From Rivularia sp. PCC 7116 (lineage in GTDB: Bacteria; Cyanobacteriota; Cyanobacteriia; Cyanobacteriales; Nostocaceae): DNA of 64,000 bases. Positions 8,279 through 17,701 of the stretch are shown in pieces. Location: assembly GCF_000316665.1 (NCBI RefSeq), contig NC_019678.1, positions 3,100,001-3,164,000 of the forward strand, written 5' to 3'. Position 1 is the first letter of the stretch, and every line of letters starts with the position of its first letter. The position numbers and the translations under genes are program-made. The notes below the pieces were generated by a model. The model did not search any database, was not told the DNA's origin, and saw only the letters and a list, made by a program, of their open reading frames with translations.

Positions 8279-9460
8279 TTGATTCAGGTTGTCGTTACTG
8301 GTATTGGTTTAATTTCCTCCTTGGGTAATAACTTGGAAGAAAGTTGGCAGCATTTAATCGCAGGTAAGTCTGGAATTAAACTATACAGACCATTTCCAGA
8401 ATTACAGCCGCTTCCTTTAGGTTTGATTGGCGATCGCCCAACTGAGTTAAAAAATCTAACTCGACAAGTCGTAATTTCTGCTTTGCAAGATGCTTCGTTA
8501 GTTCCACCCTTACCCGATTGCGGAATAGTAATTGGTTCGAGCCGGAGCTATCAAGCAGAATGGGAAAAGATGGCAAGATGGATGTATGAAGAAGACAATA
8601 AAGATAAACTTTCTCCCCCCTCTACCTCTTCTCCCCCCTCTCTCCTTTCCAACCTCCCCCATATGAACGCGATCGCAGCAGCGCAACTCGTGGGTGCAAC
8701 GGGAATTGTTTTAGCACCTATGGCAGCTTGTGCTACGGGTATTTGGGCACTTTTTCAAGCTTTTAATTTAATTAAATCTGGGCGATGCGAGCGAGTCGTT
8801 GCCGGTGCGGTGGAAGCTGCAATTACGCCTTTGACGATAACTGGTTTTAGTCAAATGGGTGCTTTAGCAAAAACTGGCGCTTATCCTTTTGATATCCATC
8901 GAGAGGGTTTGGTTTTAGGAGAAGGAGGAGCGGTTTTTGTTTTGGAGTCGGCAAAATTAGCAAGACAGCGCAGAGCAAAAGTATACGGTGAAATTTATGG
9001 GTTTGGGTTAACTGCTGACGCATATCATACGAATCAACTCGATCCTCAAGGAAAAGGTGCTATTTCTGCGGTTAAAGAATGTTTACATCGCACTCATATT
9101 TCTCCGGAAGATATAGATTATATTCACGCCCACGGTACTGCTACGCAGATGAATGACAGTGTAGAGAGTAAGGTTATACAAAGTATATTTTCTCAACAAG
9201 TAGCGGTTAGTTCTACCAAAGGCAGCACGGGTCATACAATCGGGGCTTCTGGTGCTTTAGGAGTTGCTTTTTCTTTAATGAGCTTGAATAATCAAATTTT
9301 ACCGCCGTCTGTAGGTTTAAAAGAGCCTGAGTTTGATTTGAATTTAGTTACAGAAGCGCGTGAAAGTGTTATTAACAAAGCGATGTGTTTTAGTTTCGGC
9401 TTCGGGGGACAAAATGCGGTTGTAGTTTTAGGTAATGGAAGTGAGGCTAAAAAGTCTTGA
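8279..9460 (+). CDS. Beta-ketoacyl-[ACP] synthase, FabF-like
   Basis: This enzyme family condenses malonyl-ACP with an acyl chain. The thiolase-fold catalytic triad is visible: Cys151 in MAACATG, His285 in HAHGTAT and His319 in GSTGHTIGASGALG. The 393-residue length is usual. The start is a TTG at 8279 (reading MIQVVVTGIG); no ATG fits the conserved N-terminus. Residues about 104-127 form a Ser/Pro-rich insert encoded by a CTCCCCCCTCTACCTCTTCT-type pyrimidine tract, absent from typical FabF and probably repeat-derived. No acyl carrier protein or other fatty acid gene is adjacent, so it could act in primary lipid synthesis or in a specialised acyl pathway. Confidence 0.88.
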   Translation: MIQVVVTGIGLISSLGNNLEESWQHLIAGKSGIKLYRPFPELQPLPLGLIGDRPTELKNLTRQVVISALQDASLVPPLPDCGIVIGSSRSYQAEWEKMARWMYEEDNKDKLSPPSTSSPPSLLSNLPHMNAIAAAQLVGATGIVLAPMAACATGIWALFQAFNLIKSGRCERVVAGAVEAAITPLTITGFSQMGALAKTGAYPFDIHREGLVLGEGGAVFVLESAKLARQRRAKVYGEIYGFGLTADAYHTNQLDPQGKGAISAVKECLHRTHISPEDIDYIHAHGTATQMNDSVESKVIQSIFSQQVAVSSTKGSTGHTIGASGALGVAFSLMSLNNQILPPSVGLKEPEFDLNLVTEARESVINKAMCFSFGFGGQNAVVVLGNGSEAKKS

Positions 9461-9492
9461 TATAGGACTACTATTTGATTATTGAAAAATAC

Positions 9493-9573
9493 GTAGGGTG
9501 TGTTGTCGCGGAGCGCAACGCACCATCGGGTATTGGTTCCGGTGCGTTAGGCTAAAGCCGTAACACACCCTAC
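9493..9573. repeat. Palindromic element, GTAGGGTGTGTT termini
   Basis: GTAGGGTGTGTT at 9493-9504 is repeated in inverted orientation as AACACACCCTAC at 9562-9573. Internal sequence includes GGTGCGTTAGGCTAAAGCCG. Related elements lie at 40062-40149 and 58279-58350. Confidence 0.8.
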
Positions 9574-9796
9574 AAATACCTAATTTTATTCAGAAATCAA
9601 ACCGGATTCCTATAGTAAGTATTGAAAACTTTAATAAAAGCGATTGATTACAAATTTGAAAAAACCTAATACTTGGATATATTTAATATTCAGTATCTAT
9701 AGATTGTGAAAAAAATTATACTTCGGCATGTATCTTAGCTTCATATTGGTTAATGTCTCCTATGAAAGTTGAAAACCCAATACCACGATTTCAAAC

Positions 9797-9993
9797 GGGA
9801 GCATCCCGATTTTTAACCAACATTTTATCCGACACCCTGTAAGGGTGCGGCTATATAAACAAAGCCCACCTTCGTGGGCTACTAAGATTCTTAGCCCATG
9901 TTAGCGTAGCGTGCCCGAAGGGCATAGGTGGGCTTTGTAGTATTAGCCCCAGGCTTTAGTCTGTGGGCTTTTTGCCGCCATTGGGATGCTCCC
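9797..9993. repeat. MITE-like element with GGGAGCATCCC ends
   Basis: GGGAGCATCCC at 9797-9807 recurs inverted at 9983-9993. Inside, ACAAAGCCCACCT (about 9859) and AGGTGGGCTTTGT (about 9925) form a second inverted pair, and the segment GTTAGCGTAGCGTGCCCGAA is a common cyanobacterial repeat core. It encodes no protein. The remaining DNA to 10251 shows nothing I can name. Confidence 0.7.
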
Positions 9994-10251
9994 ATTTCAA
10001 ACTTTGTTTTCAGCAAATTATTTTTCAACGCCTAACTAAATTTTCATCAAGAAAGTCTTCTTATCTAAGCAAAAGAATCCTTACTTGAGGGAAACATCCA
10101 GGAGAACTAATTAACTCTAACCAATTGCGATTATTTTGCATTCCCAACCTAAAATAATCAATTTCTCTTGACATCCCATACCTTAGACAGTAGCCAGTAT
10201 TGCTGAGAAATATCATAATAAAAGTATAGAAATCTTAAAATATATTTACCA

Positions 10252-11685
10252 ATGCTGGTTTCCACCTCTGGCTGGTCTAAGGTCAAACATTCAATACAAG
10301 AAAAAATTCTTTTCGGCAATGAACCGACAGCAGAATTGTTCGCAATTCTTACGGTTTATTTTGTCCAAGGTATTTTAGGGCTATCGCGTTTGGCGGTTAG
10401 CTTTTTTCTCAAAGATGAGCTTGGGCTAAGTCCTGCCGAGGTTTCAGCCTTATTTGGTATCGTGGTTCTACCTTGGGTTATTAAGCCTGTATTTGGCTTT
10501 TTCTCAGACGGTTTTCCCATATTGGGTTATCGACGCAGACCTTATTTAATTTTATCGGGGATACTCGGAGCGTTAGCTTGGGTTGGTATGGCTACTGTAG
10601 TTAATAGTAGCTGGGCTGCGGTGACTGCAATTTTATTGAGTTCGCTTTCAGTTGCGGTGAGTGATGTCATAGTTGACTCGCTGGTAGTAGAAAGAGCAAG
10701 GGCAGAATCGCAAGCCGAAGCAGGTTCTTTACAGTCTATTTGTTGGGGAGCTTCGGCGTTTGGAGGTTTAATCACTGCTTACTTCAGCGGATTTTTACTA
10801 GAACATTTCACTACGCGGACTGTATTTTGGATTACCGCAACATTTCCATTAATAGTTTCTGGAGTTGCTTGGTTGATTGCTGAATCTCCCGTGGAGAAAA
10901 ATACAGAAGATGATAAAAACAGCAATTTTGAAGATGTTAAACAGCAAGTAAAGTTACTTCGTCAAGCCATAACTCAGAAAATAATTTGGTTGCCTACTGC
11001 ATTCCTCTTCATCTGGCAAGCTACACCAAGTTCTGAATCGGCGTTTTTCTTTTTCACTACTAACGAACTGCATTTTCAACCAGAATTTTTGGGAAGGGTA
11101 CGCTTAGTAACGAGCGTTGCGGCTTTAGTTGGTATTTGGATTTTCCAGCGTTTTCTCAAAAGCGTTCCGTTTCGAGTCATTTTTGCTTGGAGTACGGTAT
11201 TATCAACAGTTTTGGGATTAACCACACTGTTGTTGGTAACTCATGCGAACCGTGCTTTAGGAATAGATGACCACTGGTTTAGCTTGGGTGATAGTTTAAT
11301 TTTGACAGTCATGGGACAAATTGCCTATATGCCTGTTTTGGTATTGGCTGCAAGAATTTGTCCTCCGGGAGTAGAAGCGACTTTGTTTGCACTTTTAATG
11401 TCGGTAACTAACTTAGCGGGATTAGTTTCTCACGAAACTGGTGCGGCATTGATGCATTATTTAGGGGTTACCGAAACTAACTTTGATAAACTTTGGCTGT
11501 TAGTGACAATTACTAATCTCAGTACTTTGTTGCCGCTACCGTTTATTAATTGGCTGCCTGCTGCGGGAGAAGAAACTCCAAAATTAACTCAAACAGGTTT
11601 GAAAGAAAGCGACGAAACGGAAATTGTACCTAATTTGGTGTCAGAATTAATTATTAATCAACCAGCAGAAGAAGTGATTGATTGA
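10252..11685 (+). CDS. Folate/biopterin-type (BT1/FBT) major facilitator transporter
   Basis: The 477-residue protein has about twelve membrane spans. The FBT family signature is clear in the N-terminal half: VYFVQGILGLSRLAVSFFLK, LGLSPAEVSALFG and GYRRRPYL, with the acidic loop SDVIVDSLVVERAR. A cyanobacterial member was shown to move folates, so a plasma-membrane or thylakoid folate/pterin carrier is the best guess; substrate is not proven by sequence. An ATG at 10252 fits the family start. It stands alone, with a repeat tract starting just after the stop. Confidence 0.88.
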   Translation: MLVSTSGWSKVKHSIQEKILFGNEPTAELFAILTVYFVQGILGLSRLAVSFFLKDELGLSPAEVSALFGIVVLPWVIKPVFGFFSDGFPILGYRRRPYLILSGILGALAWVGMATVVNSSWAAVTAILLSSLSVAVSDVIVDSLVVERARAESQAEAGSLQSICWGASAFGGLITAYFSGFLLEHFTTRTVFWITATFPLIVSGVAWLIAESPVEKNTEDDKNSNFEDVKQQVKLLRQAITQKIIWLPTAFLFIWQATPSSESAFFFFTTNELHFQPEFLGRVRLVTSVAALVGIWIFQRFLKSVPFRVIFAWSTVLSTVLGLTTLLLVTHANRALGIDDHWFSLGDSLILTVMGQIAYMPVLVLAARICPPGVEATLFALLMSVTNLAGLVSHETGAALMHYLGVTETNFDKLWLLVTITNLSTLLPLPFINWLPAAGEETPKLTQTGLKESDETEIVPNLVSELIINQPAEEVID

Positions 11686-11746
11686 TATAAATTGGGAATA
11701 GGGCATTGGGCATGGGGCATTGGTAATTATTAACTCCTAACTCCTA

Positions 11747-11887
11747 ATACCATTTCTTTATAAAGATGCGCCTAATTTAGCCCGCGTAGGCGGGCTTAGT
11801 TTCAGTAGCCTCAGCCTTCCAGGATGTTAGCGGAGCGTGTCCGTAAGGACATGGGCGATTAAGCGCAGCCTCATACAGAATTGGTAT
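11747..11887. repeat. MITE-like element, family A, copy 1 (141 bp)
   Basis: The ends are ATACCATTTCTTTATAAAGA and, inverted, ATACCAATTCTGTATGAGGC. The same ends and a shared AAGATGCGCC and AGCGCAGCCT flank occur at 21155-21269. The middle differs between the copies. There is no coding capacity, so it would depend on a transposase in trans. Confidence 0.8.
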
Positions 11888-11919
11888 AACAACTAACAAC
11901 TAACAACTAACTTTTACAT

Positions 11920-13437
11920 ATGCAGAATTTTCAAATTGACGAAATAGCTTCAACTGTTGCCGAAAAATCTTATAGTCGTGAAAGTTGGCAAGGTGGATAT
12001 CAATCCGTAAAAGAAGAGTACGATTACTGGATTGATGATATTGAGGGGGAAATACCGGCAGATTTAAACGGTACGCTGTTTAGAAATGGTCCCGGTTTGT
12101 TGGATATTAACGGACAAAATATTCATCATCCTTTTGATGGTGATGGGATGATTAGTAGAATTACTTTTACCAACGGACGCGCTCATTTTCGCAATCGTTT
12201 TATTCGGACTCAGGCTTATTTAGAAGAGCAAAAAGCCGGAAAAATCCTTTATCGCGGCGTATTTGGTACGCAAAAACCCGGCGGTTGGTTGGCAAATGCT
12301 TTCGATTTTAATTTGAAAAATATTGCGAATACTAATGTTATTTATTGGGGTGGTAAGCTGTTAGCGTTATGGGAAGCAGCAGAACCTCATAAACTCGATC
12401 CTCAAACTTTAGAAACTTTAGGTAAAGAATATTTTGACAAGGTTTTATCTGAAGGGGAAGCTTTTGCCGCTCATCCACGTTTCGATCCTAGCTGCGAACA
12501 AGATAATGGCGAACCTTGTTTGGTCAATTTTTCTATCAAGCCGGGATTATCTACAACTATTACTATCTTTGAATTAAATACTGCGGGTAAAATTATCCGT
12601 AAAACCGCTCATAGCGTTCCAGGTTTTGCTTTTATTCACGATTTTGCAATTACTCCTAATTACTGCATATTGTTTCAAAATCCCGTTGCTTTTAATCCGA
12701 TTCCTTTTGCTTTGGGAATGCGCGGTGCAGGAGAATGTATTAAATTTCAAGGAAATCAACCGACTAAAGTAATTATAATTCCGCGAACATCGGGTACTAA
12801 TGAAGATAACAATAAAAATAAAGTACAAATATTAGAAACGCAATCTGGTTTTGTGTTTCACCATTGCAACGCTTTTGAAAAGGATTCGGAAATAATTATT
12901 GATTCTATTTGCTACGAAAATTTACCAGAAGTCGAACCCGAAAGCGATTTTCGAGAAACTGATTTTGATGCTTTAAAACCCGGACAATTATGGCGGTTTC
13001 ATCTTAATCTCAAAGATAATAAAGTAAGCCGAGAATTAATCGAAAGCCGTTGCTGTGAATTCCCTTGCGTGCATCCAGAGAAAGTTGGGCGTGAATATCG
13101 TTATTTATACACGGGTGCGGCTCATGGTGATAGCGGCAATGCACCATTGCAAGCATTTGAAAAAGTAGATTTACAAACCGGTGAAAAACAAATTTGGAGC
13201 GCTGCACCTGATGGTTTTGCTAGCGAGCCGAATTTTGTGCCGCGAAATCGTCATGGTGATGAAGATGATGGTTGGTTGTTGGGTTTGGTGTACGATTCAA
13301 ATCATCATCGCTCTGATGTGGTAATTTTGGATGCTAAAGATTTGAATAAGGAACCAATTGCCAGATTACATCTCAAGCATCATATCCCCTATGGATTGCA
13401 TGGGAATTTTGTTAATGATGTGTTTGTTAATTCGTAA
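11920..13437 (+). CDS. Carotenoid cleavage oxygenase (RPE65/CCD family)
   Basis: These enzymes use a non-haem Fe(II) held by four histidines to cleave carotenoids or apocarotenoids with O2. All four are visible: His185 (AAHPRFDP), His240 (FIHDFAIT), His314 or His315 (FVFHHCNAFE) and His494 (GLHGNF). The conserved FRNGPGL and FDGDGM segments are present near residues 54-76. The 505-residue length fits. It lies alone, downstream of the family A element, with a strong terminator after it. The substrate (full carotenoid or apocarotenal) cannot be read from sequence. Confidence 0.93.
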   Translation: MQNFQIDEIASTVAEKSYSRESWQGGYQSVKEEYDYWIDDIEGEIPADLNGTLFRNGPGLLDINGQNIHHPFDGDGMISRITFTNGRAHFRNRFIRTQAYLEEQKAGKILYRGVFGTQKPGGWLANAFDFNLKNIANTNVIYWGGKLLALWEAAEPHKLDPQTLETLGKEYFDKVLSEGEAFAAHPRFDPSCEQDNGEPCLVNFSIKPGLSTTITIFELNTAGKIIRKTAHSVPGFAFIHDFAITPNYCILFQNPVAFNPIPFALGMRGAGECIKFQGNQPTKVIIIPRTSGTNEDNNKNKVQILETQSGFVFHHCNAFEKDSEIIIDSICYENLPEVEPESDFRETDFDALKPGQLWRFHLNLKDNKVSRELIESRCCEFPCVHPEKVGREYRYLYTGAAHGDSGNAPLQAFEKVDLQTGEKQIWSAAPDGFASEPNFVPRNRHGDEDDGWLLGLVYDSNHHRSDVVILDAKDLNKEPIARLHLKHHIPYGLHGNFVNDVFVNS

Positions 13438-13456
13438 TTATATTGTAGATATCTAG

Positions 13457-13486
13457 AAACCCGATTTCTTCGAGAAACCGGGTTTT
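13457..13486 (+). terminator. Hairpin terminator after the carotenoid oxygenase gene
   Basis: AAACCCG and CGGGTTT enclose a second nested stem TTTCT-TCG-AGAAA, followed by a short T run. It lies about 20 bases after the stop. Confidence 0.75.
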
Positions 13487-13501
13487 GTGCAACTTTAAAA
13501 T

Positions 13502-13557
13502 GTTATTGCGAGTGAAACGAAGCATGAGCGCGAAGCTGTAGATGGGGAGCAACGGTT
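13502..13557. repeat. Fragment of TTGCGAGTGAAACGAAGC repeat
   Basis: TTGCGAGTGAAACGAAGCAT matches one arm of the long palindrome at 52428-52554. Only one arm is present here. A second common repeat, GCGCTAAAGCGCAACTACGA, lies at about 13640-13660. Confidence 0.6.
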
Positions 13558-13672
13558 AGGGTTAATTTTCTTAGTTCTTAATAGGAGTAAATAATTATGT
13601 TTACTTACTTAATTGCCCTTGAGCGCTTCCGATAAAAAGCGCTAAAGCGCAACTACGAACCTTTTTTTCATC

Positions 13673-15463
13673 TTATTCATCCAATTGACGCAGCAATCTT
13701 TCAGCTTTAAGCGAATTAATAGCAAGAGTTAAATTTTCAGTATCTTCAAAATCTCCGAAGATTTTTTGAGCAGTTTGGAATTGCGATATAACTTGATTTA
13801 AGTCGGAATCCGATAATTTTCTGACATTTTCTTTGCTGCTAATAGCTATGTTATCTATGGCAACACCAGCTTGATTTGCAACTAAACTGTCTTTATCCTG
13901 CAAAGCTGCAATTAGTTCAGGTAAACTTGAACGAGCATATACTCCTATTCTCCCCAATGCTTCAACTGCATTTAAGCGTACATCTGCTTGGTTATCCCAA
14001 ATTGCTTTTGTTAACGCTGGGGTACTTTCTTTTGCAGCTTCCCCGATAAAACCGAGTAACTCAGCCGATTCTGCTCTAACTGATGTTTCTTTTGCTCTTA
14101 AGCTAGCGATATATTCTGGAACAATTTTTTTGGCATCTGAAGGGAATTTACCTAAAGCTTCAGCAGCGCTTAAACGAACTGTCTTGCTTTTATCTTGCAA
14201 TAATATTTTCAAGGTAGTAACAGCATTTTTTGCTTTTGGAGCAATACCACCCATCGCTTTAACAGCATTTACGCGAACTATTTCATTTTCGTCTCTTAAT
14301 GCTGCAATTATAGTAGGAAAAACAACTTTATTTGTGCTTCCAATTCTACCTAAAGCATAAATAGCTTTCGCTCGAATATTAATGTCTTTATCTTCAGCTT
14401 CTTCAATCAGAAATGTAATTGCAGAACTTGCTTTGTTACCTATTTCTCCTAAAATATCAATAATTTCGCTACGTACAGAAACTTCTTCTGTCTGTAGTGC
14501 TGTAATTAAATTAGGTACGGCTTTGACTCCGATGCGATTCAAAGCGTATCGGGCACTGTTACGAACTAAATAATTGCTATCTTTCAAAGCTTTGATTAAA
14601 GCTGGTACGGTTGAATCAGTTTTCTTCGTATTCGATAGTGCAAAAGCTGCACGTTGACGAATTAAGGGGGATTCATCTTGCAGAGCTTTAACTAAAGTTG
14701 GTATAGCTAAAGTTGTTTTCGAGCTACCAATGTAATTTAAGGTAAATGCAGCCACATAGCGAACTAATTCTTGTTCATCCTGCAATGCTTTAACAAGAAT
14801 CGGTATATTGTTATTGCTGCGAACTATTTTACTGAAAGCAGAAATATTCGTGGAAGCGATGCTATTTAAAGTCGAAGCTGCACTGTAACGAACCGATTTA
14901 TCTTTATCTCCTAGAGCTTTAATAAAAACTGGAATTGTAGTTTTGGGTTTACCTGTATTAGCTAAAGCCAAAATTGCACGACGACGAACTGATGATGAAT
15001 TATCTTGCGATGCTTGAACGAGAATTGGTGTAGTAATGGTTGCTTTTGTACCACCAATGTAGATTAAAGCAAGGGCAGCACTGTAACGTACTAATGGCTG
15101 TTTGTCTTTTAAAGCTTTAATTAGGGGAGGTAAAGATACCTCGGTATTTTTCTTGATTCTAGCTATTGTTATTGCAGCTAGAGAACGAACCCAGACATCT
15201 TCATTTTCTAAGGCTTGTAACAAAGCTGGTATTGCTGGTGTTCCTATTTTTTGTAGCGATTCTATTGCTTTTTGCCTTTCTTCTTCATCTATACTATTAA
15301 ACTTATAAATATAAAGATTCGCTGGCACACTTGAAGGTTGTTGTGCCCAACTGATTGGAGCGGAAGATAATAGTAATAAATAACATAATAGATTAGCTGT
15401 AATACCAGAAGCAAGTGCAGTCAAACGAAGCGATAAAATTGTCGTTTTGGTTTTATTTAGCAC
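13673..15463 (-). CDS. Exported HEAT-repeat protein
   Basis: The 596-residue product starts with a signal peptide (Lys-rich start, hydrophobic LLCYLLLLSSAP, then SWAQQ as the likely cleavage site). The rest is about fourteen HEAT/PBS-lyase-type repeats of the form IPALIKALKDxxxxVRxxAAxALxxIG, ending in a short tail with LNQVISQFQTAQKIF. Such solenoids bind other proteins; no catalytic site is visible. I start it at the GTG at 15463, which has AGGA about nine bases upstream; the frame reaches another GTG at 15493 that lacks a ribosome site. A periplasmic or thylakoid-lumen scaffold is plausible, but the partner is unknown. No gene is close on the same strand. Confidence 0.8.
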   Translation of the reverse strand: MLNKTKTTILSLRLTALASGITANLLCYLLLLSSAPISWAQQPSSVPANLYIYKFNSIDEEERQKAIESLQKIGTPAIPALLQALENEDVWVRSLAAITIARIKKNTEVSLPPLIKALKDKQPLVRYSAALALIYIGGTKATITTPILVQASQDNSSSVRRRAILALANTGKPKTTIPVFIKALGDKDKSVRYSAASTLNSIASTNISAFSKIVRSNNNIPILVKALQDEQELVRYVAAFTLNYIGSSKTTLAIPTLVKALQDESPLIRQRAAFALSNTKKTDSTVPALIKALKDSNYLVRNSARYALNRIGVKAVPNLITALQTEEVSVRSEIIDILGEIGNKASSAITFLIEEAEDKDINIRAKAIYALGRIGSTNKVVFPTIIAALRDENEIVRVNAVKAMGGIAPKAKNAVTTLKILLQDKSKTVRLSAAEALGKFPSDAKKIVPEYIASLRAKETSVRAESAELLGFIGEAAKESTPALTKAIWDNQADVRLNAVEALGRIGVYARSSLPELIAALQDKDSLVANQAGVAIDNIAISSKENVRKLSDSDLNQVISQFQTAQKIFGDFEDTENLTLAINSLKAERLLRQLDE

Positions 15464-15845
15464 AAGAAATCCTAGAAAAGCAACTTCTGTCACATACTAT
15501 TATTTTAAGTAAATTGCAGCATCTTTTTAGTATTTATTAGAACCTAAGCGTATCTTTTATACTTAAGTTATAATTTTAATAATCAAAAGTAAAATTTCTG
15601 TGTTTTCAGAAGATTAAATTTAATCATATTTATAGCTGTTTTTGCTATTTATCGAACTTATTTGAGCAGAGAATCTGTAAAAATTACTTAAAAGTTAATG
15701 TAATATTAATCCGATATTAAAAAATCTTAATTGCTCAAAAAGACTAAAAATTATATTTATTTTTTCAGAGGTATTTTTAGCTTAATAGCTCATTCCAAGT
15801 CTCTGGCTGAGAATGCCGTCTCAAGAGGCTCTGCCTCTTATATAT
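15464..15845. other. AT-rich non-coding stretch upstream of the HEAT gene
   Basis: No gene or strong repeat is visible. It should include the promoter of the HEAT-repeat gene. A small GAGAATGCCGTCTCAAGAGG segment near 15808 looks like repeat debris. Confidence 0.4.
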
Positions 15846-15970
15846 AGCGGTTTTCTTTTGGATAGAATACAAACTCAACCTCACCCTCGTTCCCTCTCCT
15901 TAATAAGGAGAGGGATGTCCGACAGGACAAAGTGAGGTTGAAAGTGTATTGCACTCAACTGAAAACCGCT
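15846..15970. repeat. MITE-like element, family B, copy 1 (125 bp)
   Basis: The terminal inverted repeats AGCGGTTTTC and GAAAACCGCT are perfect over ten bases. The interior holds TCAACCTCACCCTCGTTCCC, an AGGAGAGGG stretch and ACTCAACT before the right end. A diverged copy lies 140 bases downstream. Confidence 0.8.
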
Positions 15971-16108
15971 GTTAACTGCTTTGCTGAGCCTTAAATAATG
16001 TATTACTTGCCCCAGAAAAGAAACAAGTTATATCGCAAATTGTGTATTAAATTTTATCTACGAAAAACCTTACAGAGTCAACAGTTGAGTATCTGACTCT
16101 CTATTTAT

Positions 16109-16207
16109 ACAGTTGTTTTCACTTGTATCGAATACAGATTAACCTCACCCCTTCCCCTCTCTTTACTAAGGAGAGGGGTGCTATATTACACTTAACTGAA
16201 AACTGTT
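16109..16207. repeat. MITE-like element, family B, copy 2, abutting the hemN stop
   Basis: Its ends are ACAGTTGTTTTCACTTGTAT and CACTTAACTGAAAACTGTT. The interior TTAACCTCACCCC and GGAGAGGGG match copy 1. The right end overlaps the hemN stop codon by two bases. A further single-end relic (CGGTTTTCACTTGTATCC) is near 18825. Confidence 0.7.
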
Positions 16208-17588
16208 AAATTGCGCGGGAAAATTTATTTTTTTGCGTAGTTTTGCGAGAATCAAAGATGACTGCAATATTTCTGACTAATAATCTACCTATTTCTGTGA
16301 CATCGATTTGATTGCTTGATAACTTAACTAATCCATCTGCTTCTACTAATTTTAAGGCTTCTAATTCTTGGGAGAAATACCGATTAAATTTAATATCATA
16401 TTTTGATTCAATATCTGAAAATCGTAAAATTCCCCCAGACATAATTGCCATAATTACATCTCTCCTAAGAATATCATCCCAAGTTAATTGAAATCCTTTA
16501 CTAATTGGTAAAATCCCTGCTTCGACTGCTTGATAATAATCTTTAAGTTTTTTATGATTTTGAGCATAAAAATCTCTAAGCAAACTTACCGATGTCGAAC
16601 CAAAACCAAATAACTCTGTTTCCGCATGGGTTGTATAACCTTGAAAAGTGCGTCCTAAGCTACCATTACTTTTAGCGATCGCTAATTCGTCGTCGGCTTT
16701 TGCAAAGTGATCCATGCCAATAAACTGGTACTGATTTGCAGTAAGTTCTTCAATTGTCAATTTAAAAATTTCCAGTTTTTCTTGAGGTTTGGGCATTGCT
16801 TCAACCGGTAACTTTTTCTGCAACGGTTTCAACCAAGGTACATAAGCAAAATTAAATACAGCAATTCTATCGGGATCTAATGAAATCGTCTTTTTTACAG
16901 TTTTCCAAAAACCATGTAAATTTTGAAAAGGTAAACCGTAAATTAAGTCCACATTCACGCTTTTAAAACCAGCTTCTCGAATCCAGTCCATTACATTAAA
17001 TAGCATTTCTTCCGGTTGGACTCGATTTACAGCTACCTGCACTTGATAGTTAAAATCTTGAATCCCGAAGCTAATTCGATTAAATCCAATTTCTCGCAGA
17101 AATAAAATGTAGTCTCTATCTACAGATGTAGGATTAATTTCAATCGAAACTTCTGAAGAAACATCAAGATTGAAATATTGATTGATGTTTCCCCAAAGCT
17201 GTTTTACCTGATGTATGTTTAAATAATTTGGGGTTCCTCCCCCCCAATGCATTTGCACCACTTTTCTATCGGAATCAATCAAACTTGCTGTTTGGTGAAT
17301 TTCTTTAACTAAATGCTCAACGTAAGGAATAGCAATTTGTTTTTTCTCTGAGATTACAGTATTGCAACCGCAGTAATAACAAGCACTTTCACAAAAAGGT
17401 ATATGAAAATATAAAGATAACGGAGTCTTTCTATGATTTGAGCTAGAAATAGCTGACTTAAAATCCTTTGCTGTAAAGGTTTCGCTTAATTCTGTGGCGG
17501 GTGGATAACTCGTGTATCTCGGTGTGGGAGTATCGTATTTTTTTATAATATCTAAGTCAAACTTAACGCCAGGAAATTGGAATACCAT
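16206..17588 (-). CDS. hemN: Oxygen-independent coproporphyrinogen III oxidase
   Basis: HemN is a radical-SAM enzyme that converts coproporphyrinogen III to protoporphyrinogen IX without O2. The 460-residue protein starts with the family motif KYDTPTPRYTSYP and has the 4Fe-4S cluster motif CESACYYCGC (Cys66, Cys70, Cys73). It also has MHWGGGTPNYL, the SIEINP segment and a C-terminal HemN domain (ITxxGRLLVRNIAVIFD type). Length and motifs point to true HemN rather than HemW. The heme oxygenase gene lies 113 bases upstream on the same strand, so they may form an operon expressed at low oxygen, as in Synechocystis. Confidence 0.95.
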   Translation of the reverse strand: MVFQFPGVKFDLDIIKKYDTPTPRYTSYPPATELSETFTAKDFKSAISSSNHRKTPLSLYFHIPFCESACYYCGCNTVISEKKQIAIPYVEHLVKEIHQTASLIDSDRKVVQMHWGGGTPNYLNIHQVKQLWGNINQYFNLDVSSEVSIEINPTSVDRDYILFLREIGFNRISFGIQDFNYQVQVAVNRVQPEEMLFNVMDWIREAGFKSVNVDLIYGLPFQNLHGFWKTVKKTISLDPDRIAVFNFAYVPWLKPLQKKLPVEAMPKPQEKLEIFKLTIEELTANQYQFIGMDHFAKADDELAIAKSNGSLGRTFQGYTTHAETELFGFGSTSVSLLRDFYAQNHKKLKDYYQAVEAGILPISKGFQLTWDDILRRDVIMAIMSGGILRFSDIESKYDIKFNRYFSQELEALKLVEADGLVKLSSNQIDVTEIGRLLVRNIAVIFDSRKTTQKNKFSRAI

Positions 17589-17593
17589 TTTTG

Positions 17594-17697
17594 TTCGTTG
17601 TTAGTTGTTAGTTGTTAGGAGTTGGTAATTAGTAATTGATAATTGGTAATTGGTAATTGGATTGTTTCACATCATCCCATTACCCATTACCCCATCC
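17594..17697. repeat. Heptamer tracts between hemN and heme oxygenase
   Basis: GTTAGTT units (17594-17615) are followed by GGTAATT-type units (17620-17660) and a CCCATTA stretch (17675-17697). They fill the whole gap, leaving little room for an independent hemN promoter. Confidence 0.8.
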
Positions 17698-17701
17698 GAT
17701 C

